From an uncultured Marinilabiliaceae bacterium (GTDB taxonomy: Bacteria; Bacteroidota; Bacteroidia; Bacteroidales; Marinilabiliaceae): a stretch of DNA of 7,967 nucleotides. Where the stretch lies: NCBI GenBank assembly GCA_905235955.1, contig CAJONN010000082.1, forward strand, positions 1 to 7,967, read 5' to 3'. Both the position numbers and the translations under genes were made by a program. A model generated the notes under the pieces. That model had not been told where the DNA came from. It ran no database searches and saw nothing but the letters and a program-made list of their open reading frames with translations. Positions 1-6,332 of the stretch are shown one piece after another (the stretch's first letter is position 1; every line of letters begins with the position of its first letter).

Positions 1-1556
1 AAAAAGTTTGTTATGTTTGCAGACAGCATCGGCAGGGCTCGTGCGTTTCGGACGTTAAGCTTGGGGTCTTTTATGGCATCATTCCCCTGCAACGGTGATT
101 TTTTATAACTTGTCTTTACAGACAACTCTTCTGTTTCGTACTCATCTATCATAACACAATAAATCCTACCGTCAGGATATTCTTTTATAAAACGTATTCC
201 TTGCCCGTTTTTTGTGTTCGATAGTGGCAAATCAATATTTGTAGGCTTAGATAGTATTTCGGGTATTTTTAGCAAATCGGCATTTGTGAGAGGTATCTGA
301 TTGTATTTGTACTCAATCTGTTTGCTATGCTTGTTTTTTGCGTGTCGAATATCCGTCGCCTTTATGTAATACTTAGATATTTTTTTTCTTAGGAGGTGGT
401 TTACAATTCTTTTTGAGTGTTCAGATATTAGTTCTGTACATTCGATTATATTTCTGTTGTTTGAAGAAACAGCGTCTATTATAAACTTTTGATATTTGGC
501 ATAATCTGCCGTGCCGTTCAGTCCGTTTTGCTCTTGTGCAAATACAAATATTTTGATAGCCTTTGCTTTGGCTTTGGCTAAGCGTAGGCGGTGGTCGCGG
601 TCGGCACTATCGGCTTTTTTCTTGTCGTCAATCTCGCGAAAAGTTTTATCCGTGCCAAATACCTCCCAACGTACAACGTCAGGAATAGGGTTTGTAATAT
701 CTACATTGTAAGTTTTGCAATACCATTCAAACGTTTCTTTGCCCTTTTCTTCGCCCAGCTCTTTTACAAGTTGTTTCAATACCATTCTCATCGTGTCGCG
801 CTCGTCGGTGCGGTCGCGGTGTACACGCTCAATGTGCGGATAGATGCGCTCATAGAGTTCATCAAAATCTTTTACAATGTAGTCGCGCGTTGGGTCGAAC
901 ACATAATTAGGGCGGACATTCTCATCGTATCGGTGGCGTCCGTTGATAAGAATTACAACTATCGGGTAGGTTGTGCCTTGCTTGCGGTAGATGTTAGTGC
1001 CGTCGATATAGATGACGTCCTCAACGTTGTATTGTGCATACAGATAGCCAAGCCAAATTTTCCATTTGCCATAAAGTACTTTTTTTGCTGAGCCTTTGAG
1101 CGGTTTCCAATATTTATCAAACATTTTGCCGCCTACAATGATAGCCGCGCGCCCATCGTCTTTCATATAGTCGAGTGCTACGGTTGCCATTTTGTAGTCG
1201 AGCGCGTCAATAGTCCAGCCTTTGCGCTCTAATATTTGGCTATTTGGTAGGTTGCCAAAAGGTGGGTTTGTGATGATGCCGTCAAAATATTCATAGGGGT
1301 ATTCCTTGCCCAAAAAACGCTCGTTGCTTGCGTCGTAATCATATATATGGTTAAAATATCCGAGCAATTCTAAATTTTCGCGGCGCATATCGTCTAATTC
1401 GTTGACAACAACCTTTCCTTTGCGGAGGCTAATAGTGAGCATACCATTGCCCGCTGACGGTTCTAAATATGATGGGGGTAGATACCCTTCTATACTATCT
1501 TGCTTTGTATACTTGCGCTCTATATACTTTCCCAACAGATAAGCAAGGGGACACGC
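1..1556 (-). CDS. Polyvalent phage/mobile-element protein fragment: N6-adenine DNA methyltransferase with C-terminal PBECR-type nuclease-like domain (both ends incomplete)
   Basis: One open frame of 518 codons runs from just inside an in-frame TGA (1559-1557) to the window edge with no stop. Counting from 1556, residues 32-38 are EPSAGNG (SAM-binding motif I), N52-D55 (NELD) fits the acidic motif II, and 97-100 are NPPF, the catalytic motif of N6-adenine methyltransferases. A helix and strand around DDGRAAIIVGG (133-143) complete the Rossmann core. Residues about 312-339 are very basic and helical. Residues about 395-485 (DIRHAKNKH at 402-410, a conserved-looking IPEIL stretch, then TSYKK at 482-486) resemble the phage Barnase/EndoU/colicin/RelE-like (PBECR) nuclease-like domains often found at the ends of phage polyvalent proteins. 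Such proteins normally continue well upstream of motif I; here only 31 codons precede it and none is ATG, so the 5' part is missing. The 3' end lies outside the window. The methyltransferase call is strong; the nuclease-like domain is from recalled family pattern only. Confidence 0.85.
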
Positions 1557-1655
1557 TCAATCATTAGGAGCTTTTAAATGAAAGAATCGTGATTCAGAAC
1601 ATTATCAAACAATCTTATTATCTTTGCCAATTGAATTAAAGTAAAGTTAGAGTAT
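1557..1655. other. Non-coding junction between mobile-element-like fragment and chromosomal genes
   Basis: This stretch lies between the stop codon that closes the methyltransferase frame upstream and the start of the lipid kinase. The minus-strand frame carries TGA at 1559-1557 and another stop further upstream (TAA), so the methyltransferase does not simply continue here in the same frame. The right half holds the lipid kinase promoter. No tRNA, integrase site or terminal inverted repeat is visible. The shift from an element-type gene to chromosomal-type genes occurs somewhere in this stretch; whether it is an old insertion edge, a deletion scar or an assembly join cannot be decided here. 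Confidence 0.5.
1619..1626 (+). promoter_or_regulatory. Bacteroidota-type -7 promoter element for the lipid kinase
   Basis: TATCTTTG followed by C is an exact match to the Bacteroidota sigma-factor -7 consensus TAnnTTTG. It lies 29 bp before the ATG at 1656, which predicts a short leader. No good TTG/TTTG -33 element is visible at the usual distance of about 19-21 bp upstream, so the promoter is called on the -7 box alone. Confidence 0.6.
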
Positions 1656-2684
1656 ATGAGCAAACGCAAAGTTGCATATATCATAAATCCGAATTCAGGA
1701 ATTGGGAAAAAAGCTATTGTTGAAAACGACATCAAAAAGCTAACTAACTTAGACGAGATTGAACCACAAATAATATATACCGAATATGCTGGCCATGCGA
1801 TGGAAATAGCTCAGAAGCTACGCAACACAATAGATGTAGTAGTGGCTGTGGGTGGCGACGGCACGGTAAACGAAGTGGGCACGGGCTTGGTTGGCAGTGA
1901 TACGGCTTTGGCAATAGTGCCATGTGGCTCGGGCAATGGTTTGGCTCGCGAACTTGACATTCCGCTGCGCACCTCACAAGCTGTGCAGATAATAAATGAG
2001 GGCGTTTGCAAACATATTGATGTAATAAAGGTAGACAACAGATATTCGCTCAATGTGGCAGGCATTGGCTTTGACGCCTACATTAGCCACAAATTTGCTA
2101 AGGTAAAAACACGTGGTCCGCTACAATATATGAACCTTATTGCTCGCGAATATCCGCGTTACAAAGCTAAAGAGTATACTCTTGATATTGACAGCCATAT
2201 ATTTCAGCGCAAAGCCTTTTTTATAAGTTTTGCCAACTCAACGCAGTGGGGCAACAATGTGCACATAGCTCCGGGAGCGAGCATGAACGATGGGCTGATA
2301 GATATTTGCATAGTGTCAGAATTTCCGAACTATGCCATACCCTCGTTGCTTGTGCAACTACTGAGTCAAAATATTGAAGCCAACAAATATGATGAGATAA
2401 TAAAGGCTAAAGAGATAGAACTATACAACCACAAGCATCTGTTGGGGCATGTAGATGGCGAGCCTATTTGCATATCGCCTCACGCACACATTAGCATAGA
2501 ACCTTTAGCACTAAAAGTTGTAGTGCCGTCGGCCGATTTCTTTGAAAGTATGCGTTTCACGCCAACAAGCATTAAAGATTTTATACAATCAACCATTCCA
2601 CTACCAGAAATACCTAATATTCAGGATATTCCGAATAATGTAAAAAATAATATACAAAACATACTAAAACGAAACAACAAATAG
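1656..2684 (+). CDS. Diacylglycerol/sphingosine-kinase-family lipid kinase (YegS/DgkB-like)
   Basis: The 342-residue protein phosphorylates the hydroxyl of a lipid such as diacylglycerol or a sphingoid base using ATP, at the inner membrane face or in the cytosol. Visible family motifs in order are NPNSG (11-15), the nucleotide-binding GGDGT (66-70) followed by VNEV, PCGSGNGLAREL (89-100), NDGLID (211-216), whose Asp matches the catalytic base region of DgkB, and HVDGEP (265-270), whose Glu matches the second catalytic residue. Length is slightly above the usual 290-320 because of a C-terminal tail (about 300-342) rich in Ile, Pro and Asn that ends in a basic stretch; this tail is not part of the core fold. 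The start at 1656 is preferred because the KVAYIINPNSG strand begins directly after it and a promoter lies 29 bp upstream. The gene stands alone between the mobile fragment and a convergent gene. The actual lipid substrate cannot be read from the sequence; in Bacteroidales both diacylglycerol and sphingolipid bases are plausible. Confidence 0.9.
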   Translation: MSKRKVAYIINPNSGIGKKAIVENDIKKLTNLDEIEPQIIYTEYAGHAMEIAQKLRNTIDVVVAVGGDGTVNEVGTGLVGSDTALAIVPCGSGNGLARELDIPLRTSQAVQIINEGVCKHIDVIKVDNRYSLNVAGIGFDAYISHKFAKVKTRGPLQYMNLIAREYPRYKAKEYTLDIDSHIFQRKAFFISFANSTQWGNNVHIAPGASMNDGLIDICIVSEFPNYAIPSLLVQLLSQNIEANKYDEIIKAKEIELYNHKHLLGHVDGEPICISPHAHISIEPLALKVVVPSADFFESMRFTPTSIKDFIQSTIPLPEIPNIQDIPNNVKNNIQNILKRNNK

Positions 2685-2710
2685 AGTTGTAGCAGAAAAA
2701 ATGCTCAACT
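2685..2710. terminator. Hairpin between convergent genes, probable bidirectional terminator
   Basis: AGTTG and AGCA (with one bulged T at 2690) pair with TGCT and CAACT around a GAAAAAA loop, giving nine base pairs. It begins directly after the lipid kinase stop codon and lies 12 bp beyond the stop of the convergent gene. Flanks are T-rich on both strands but without a perfect T run, so the termination role is likely rather than certain. Confidence 0.5.
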
Positions 2711-2722
2711 TTCAATTGATTT

Positions 2723-3745
2723 CTACTCAAGTTTCTTCCAATTTTTGCCGTCGAAATACATCGAGACGCCTTCCATGCTTAAGTCGTCGTTGGTTTGCAA
2801 TGATGCGTTGTTGTTGAATATGACTTCGCCATACTCTGCATATCGGTTGCTTACTTGTATTTTCCACCAGCCTTTTTGTCCGTTGATGACGATGTTGTCG
2901 TCCCACTGCATAGGTTCGCCGGGCCAAGGCAGATTGCGGTCGCCACGTAAGTTCCACAGATAGCAATATGGTTTGTCCCATTTGGCAACGTTGTTGAAGT
3001 AGACGTAGACGCTTGTAGGGGTCGATTTGAGAAATGTTGTGGTGTCTGTCATTACTACACCGTCTGATGCCATGGCTAAGGTTACTACTTTCAACTCGGT
3101 GTCAAATGGTTCGTCGGAGCCTATTTTTACTTCATCGTTGTTTTTTACTACAACTGTTTTGATGTTGTTTTTCCCCAGTATTTTTATTACGCCTTCAGCT
3201 ACATCAAGGTTGAAGTGTGGCACAATGATAAATTCATCACTCATAAATTCGGTGTCGGTTGGGTAGTTGAGGCTGATGTGTGGATATTTTTTATCTGATT
3301 TTTCAAACAAAATGGTCATTTGATTGAGGTCTAATGTTATTTTTTGTAGTCGAACTGCTTGCTGCCCTATTATGCCATCTATGAAGATGTTTTCACCGCC
3401 CACTTTCATTTTGTTGGGTTGGTTTATTTTGAAGTTCGTTCCGAAACCTCCAAGGTCAACAGTTTGCCAGTCTTCAGTGGCTATTTTTAGTCCGTCACGA
3501 CCATTGAAAAGTATGTAGTTTTCAATTACATATATGCCGTCAGATATGCGAGTAAAGGCATCGGTTACACCCCATTCGTTGATGCTGCCACGCAAATATA
3601 TTTTTGTATGTTCATCAATATGTCCTAAATGTGTAGCTCTTTTCGATATTTCTTCGGCACGTGTGTCTTTCAGATTCAAATCTTGAGATTGAGCAACTAC
3701 TGATTTAACAAAAATAATAACAAACAGAAATATAAGTTGTTTCAT
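2723..3745 (-). CDS. Secreted starch/glycan-binding protein with C-terminal CBM26-like module
   Basis: The 340-residue protein starts with a signal peptide: K2, a hydrophobic core (about 4-17) and a likely cleavage after VVA at residue 18. No lipobox cysteine follows, so it is predicted to be periplasmic or released rather than a SusE/SusF-type lipoprotein. Residues about 48-105 (IYLRGSINEWG, later LKIATEDW) resemble the N-terminal beta-sandwich modules of amylases, pullulanases and SusE-like proteins that bind alpha-glucans. Residues about 155-240 look like an Ig-like or chitobiase-C-like beta domain. Residues about 246-340 (VYVYFNN, LPWPGEPM, WWKIQVSN, VIFNNN, LQTNDDL) match the pattern of starch-binding module CBM26, in which aromatic residues contact alpha-glucan. 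No catalytic glycoside hydrolase domain is present. The gene is convergent with the lipid kinase and divergent from the nucleoid protein. No clear -7 element was found upstream on its strand. Family assignment of the last domain is good; the first two are tentative. Confidence 0.75.
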   Translation of the reverse strand: MKQLIFLFVIIFVKSVVAQSQDLNLKDTRAEEISKRATHLGHIDEHTKIYLRGSINEWGVTDAFTRISDGIYVIENYILFNGRDGLKIATEDWQTVDLGGFGTNFKINQPNKMKVGGENIFIDGIIGQQAVRLQKITLDLNQMTILFEKSDKKYPHISLNYPTDTEFMSDEFIIVPHFNLDVAEGVIKILGKNNIKTVVVKNNDEVKIGSDEPFDTELKVVTLAMASDGVVMTDTTTFLKSTPTSVYVYFNNVAKWDKPYCYLWNLRGDRNLPWPGEPMQWDDNIVINGQKGWWKIQVSNRYAEYGEVIFNNNASLQTNDDLSMEGVSMYFDGKNWKKLE

Positions 3746-3871
3746 ATTATGGATTATAGGATTAGTTTTTGATAAAAAACGTTTTGTTTCTACGTAGATG
3801 ATATTTTTTTAGTTTCGTTTGTGCAATTAATTCTTAATTTTGCAGATACAAAAAAACAACGCAAAAACACA
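3746..3871. other. Divergent intergenic region
   Basis: This 126-bp AT-rich region separates the starch-binding protein gene (leftward) from the nucleoid-protein gene (rightward). It holds the -7 element for the rightward unit at 3835-3842. On the leftward strand I could not find an exact TAnnTTTG. A weak AT-only inverted repeat (GTTTTT at 3765-3770, AAAAAC at 3775-3780) lies in what would be the leader of the leftward gene, but it may be chance. Confidence 0.5.
3835..3842 (+). promoter_or_regulatory. Bacteroidota-type -7 promoter element for the nucleoid protein/rRNA methylase/ABC-F unit
   Basis: TAATTTTG followed by C matches TAnnTTTG exactly and lies 29 bp before the ATG at 3872, the same spacing as the promoter of the lipid kinase. 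TTTG-like sequences occur upstream (for example 3818-3821) but not at the ideal -33 distance. Its position argues that translation starts downstream of it and not at the GTG at 3821. Confidence 0.6.
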
Positions 3872-4927
3872 ATGATTGAAAGTCTTAACGCTAAGATAGA
3901 CAATATAGTAGTGCATCAGATAGGTTGCAAAGCTGAGGGCGGACAGATACGCTTATCGAAGTCGCCACTCAACCTCTCTCCTGACGACGACATGGCCGAT
4001 GTGCTCAAACTCTACTTTTTCAAGCCATTCAAAACAGAGGCTTACTTCAACATGACACACCCCGATGGTATCGAAAACAATATGCTCTACAACCATGTGT
4101 CGAGCATTTTTGAACAACCTGAGTCGTTCTTTGACCAAAGCATGATGATAGCTGAGCAACTTTTTGAGGCATCGAATCACCCCAAAATACGTGGTGGCGA
4201 GCTCTATGTTGTGCACTTTACTGATTGTGTGGTAGATGGCGAAGTGTGCGATGCTGTGGGCATATTCAAGTCAGAAAGCAAAGAAACATTTTTGCGCGTA
4301 TACCTATCGCCCGACGAAAATATACAACTTGGCACGCAAGAGGGCATCTCTATCAAAAGGCTCGACAAAGGTTGCATCATATTCAACATCGAACGTGAAG
4401 AGGGCTATAGAGTTTGTGCTATTGACAACATAAACAAAGGTACAGAGGCTCATTTTTGGATGGACGATTTTCTTGGCGTGCAGCCAAGGCAAGACAACTT
4501 CTTCTTCACCGACAACTATATGAAAATGTGCAAAGGCTTTGTTACCGATGTGTTTAACGATGAAAATCATGTACCACGCACTGAGCAGGTTGATATGATG
4601 AACCGCACCGTTGATTTTTTCCAAAAAAATCCGCAATTCTCACAATCTGAATTTGCTCAGAACGTAATGGAAGAGCCCGATATAATTTCGGCATTCAACG
4701 ACTACAAACAGCAATATGAGCAAAAACAGATGCCAGCTCCACTGCCCGAACTTTTTGAAATATCAAAAGATGCAGTAAAAGGCGAAAAAAAGAACTTCAA
4801 AAGCATAATAAAACTCGACAAAAACTTCCATGTATACGTGCATGGCAGCCGTTATTATATGGAGAAAGGTTACGACGACGAAAAAGACCTAAACTACTAC
4901 AAACTCTACTTCAAAATGGAGTCGTAA
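3872..4927 (+). CDS. 37-kDa nucleoid-associated protein (NA37/YejK/NdpA family)
   Basis: The 351-residue cytoplasmic protein belongs to the family of E. coli YejK/NdpA, which associates with the nucleoid and binds DNA; its exact role is not settled. The most diagnostic stretch is residues 179-203 (YRVCAIDNINKGTEAHFW then DDFLGV), together with the GGELYVVHFTD strand (108-118) and the KGFVTDVF region (221-228). Length agrees with Bacteroidota members of the family. An upstream in-frame GTG at 3821 would add 17 residues, but a -7 promoter box sits inside that extension and the family similarity begins at MIESLNAKIDNIVVHQI, so the ATG at 3872 is chosen. The gene is followed after 23 bp by the rRNA methyltransferase gene on the same strand, so it is probably first in a three-gene transcript. 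No truncation or frameshift is seen. Confidence 0.88.
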   Translation: MIESLNAKIDNIVVHQIGCKAEGGQIRLSKSPLNLSPDDDMADVLKLYFFKPFKTEAYFNMTHPDGIENNMLYNHVSSIFEQPESFFDQSMMIAEQLFEASNHPKIRGGELYVVHFTDCVVDGEVCDAVGIFKSESKETFLRVYLSPDENIQLGTQEGISIKRLDKGCIIFNIEREEGYRVCAIDNINKGTEAHFWMDDFLGVQPRQDNFFFTDNYMKMCKGFVTDVFNDENHVPRTEQVDMMNRTVDFFQKNPQFSQSEFAQNVMEEPDIISAFNDYKQQYEQKQMPAPLPELFEISKDAVKGEKKNFKSIIKLDKNFHVYVHGSRYYMEKGYDDEKDLNYYKLYFKMES

Positions 4928-4935
4928 CCCCCCCC
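4928..4935 (+). repeat. C8 homopolymer tract in the gap before the rRNA methyltransferase gene
   Basis: Eight consecutive C residues directly follow the TAA of the nucleoid-protein gene and end 15 bp before the next ATG. It is the longest C run in an otherwise A/T-rich window. It lies outside both coding frames, so a length change would alter only the leader spacing. Confidence 0.6.
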
Positions 4936-4950
4936 ACAGACCAATACGCC

Positions 4951-6300
4951 ATGCAGCCACTCAACAATTTGTTTATCAGCAGGATAAAAGAACAATTTAG
5001 CACAGAAGCCACCAACTTTCTATCGGCCATTGACCGCGAGCCACGCACATCGGTGAGGATAAACCGAAGCAAAAATGCGCCACAGTTTGCCAACGCTACC
5101 CCAATACCTTGGAATGCTGACGGAATGTGGCTCAACGAGCGCCCACTCTTCACCCTCGACCCACTCTTCCACGCTGGCACATACTACCCACAAGAGGCAT
5201 CGAGCATGGTGATAGGTCATATATTGCGCAGCATTGAACACCTGCTACCTACAGCTCCGGCAGTGCTCGACCTTTGCGCAGCTCCGGGTGGCAAATCGAC
5301 CCTATTAGCCTCGTGGCTCAACAATAGCGGAGTACTTGTAGCAAACGAAATAGTGAGGCAACGAGCATGGATATTGCGCGAAAACATAGCCAAATGGGGC
5401 TTTGGCAACTGCGTAGTAACCAATGCCGACTCAGCTACCATTGGACAAATAGGTGCAACATTCGACCTTGCACTCATCGATGCGCCATGCTCTGGCGAAG
5501 GCATGTTTAGAAAAGATGACACAGCCCGCACCGAGTGGAGCGCCGACAATGCCGCAATGTGCGCCGACCGGCAAAAAGAGATTATAACCAATGTATGGGA
5601 CTCAATTGCAGAAGGTGGCATAGTGATATACTCCACCTGTACATTCAATCCTGCCGAAAACGAGTTGCAAGCCGAATGGATAAACCAACATTTCGATGTA
5701 GAATTTATCAGCATACCAATGCAACCTCAATGGGGCATTAGCACAGTGCCATTCAGCTGTGGCGAAGGCTATGCCTTTTATCCGCACAAAGTAGACGGCG
5801 AAGGATTTTTTGTATGCGCCATGCGCAAAACAAGTGGCGAAAACAGACGAATAAAACCATCAAAAAAAAGCATACTAACCGAAGCGCGCAACGTTTCAAT
5901 ACCACTACTCCACCCCACCAACTACATAGCTATGCAGCTATCTGACGAACTAATAGCCTTGCCACGTAGCCAAGCCACATTACTTGCCACCATAGCCACC
6001 AAACTTCGCCCCATCTGGATAGGCACACCACTTGGCAAGCTTACACGCAAAGAACTTATACCAGCCGAAGAATTGGCACTACAAACAGCCATCGACACAT
6101 CGGCCTACCCCATCATAAACCTATCGCCTACTGACGCACTACACTACTTGCGAGGCGAATGGACATACACACAAACAACACCACAAGGCTGGTGCATAGT
6201 AGCTTGCAACAATCAGCCAATAGGCTTTGTAAAAGCTATGGGCAACAGAGTGAACAACTATTGGCCCAAAGATTGGCGCATCAGAATGCAAATATCATAA
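4951..6300 (+). CDS. rsmF: RsmF-like 16S rRNA cytosine-C5 methyltransferase (NOL1/NOP2/Sun family)
   Basis: The 449-residue enzyme transfers a methyl group from S-adenosylmethionine to carbon 5 of a cytosine in rRNA; the E. coli relative RsmF modifies C1407 of 16S rRNA. Motif I is DLCAAPGGKS (107-116). DAPCSGEGMFRKD (177-189) carries the helper cysteine C180, and YSTCTFNPAENE (227-238) carries the nucleophile C230, so both catalytic cysteines are intact. The GEGMFRK form separates it from RsmB, which has a different sequence there. The N-terminal part (PRTSVRIN, 31-38; YYPQEASSM, 79-87) is typical of the family, and the C-terminal part (about 395-447, LRGEW then IGFVKAMGNRVNNYWPKDWRIR) is the PUA-like domain of RsmF-type enzymes. 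It sits 23 bp after the nucleoid-protein gene and 32 bp before the ABC-F gene. The symbol reflects the closest characterised relative; the precise target base in this organism is inferred. Confidence 0.9.
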   Translation: MQPLNNLFISRIKEQFSTEATNFLSAIDREPRTSVRINRSKNAPQFANATPIPWNADGMWLNERPLFTLDPLFHAGTYYPQEASSMVIGHILRSIEHLLPTAPAVLDLCAAPGGKSTLLASWLNNSGVLVANEIVRQRAWILRENIAKWGFGNCVVTNADSATIGQIGATFDLALIDAPCSGEGMFRKDDTARTEWSADNAAMCADRQKEIITNVWDSIAEGGIVIYSTCTFNPAENELQAEWINQHFDVEFISIPMQPQWGISTVPFSCGEGYAFYPHKVDGEGFFVCAMRKTSGENRRIKPSKKSILTEARNVSIPLLHPTNYIAMQLSDELIALPRSQATLLATIATKLRPIWIGTPLGKLTRKELIPAEELALQTAIDTSAYPIINLSPTDALHYLRGEWTYTQTTPQGWCIVACNNQPIGFVKAMGNRVNNYWPKDWRIRMQIS

Positions 6301-6332
6301 CCATAACATATTACAGAGAACAACAACTTCAG

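Noticed and set aside
591..1091. Plus-strand open frame of 166 codons
   Set aside because: It is antisense to the methyltransferase frame, whose NPPF motif and continuous similarity are convincing; the plus-strand product shows no recognisable domain.
1584..1595. Inverted repeat GAATC-GT-GATTC upstream of the lipid kinase promoter
   Set aside because: Arms of only five bases are expected by chance at this size, with no second copy and no nearby regulator.
1557..1655. Search for an attachment site, tRNA end or IS terminal repeat at the junction
   Set aside because: No tRNA-like fold, integrase gene or matching direct/inverted repeat could be found within the window, so no att site or IS is claimed.
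3765..3780. AT-only hairpin GTTTTT/AAAAAC upstream of the starch-binding protein gene
   Set aside because: Stem has a single G-C pair and lies in an A/T-rich leader; too weak to call a regulatory structure.
3821..3871. GTG start adding 17 residues to the nucleoid-associated protein
   Set aside because: A -7 promoter box lies inside it and family similarity begins at the ATG at 3872.
6159..6332. 58-codon N-terminal extension of the ABC-F protein
   Set aside because: It overlaps the end of the rRNA methyltransferase gene in another frame and has no family similarity; the normal ABC-F start is at 6333.
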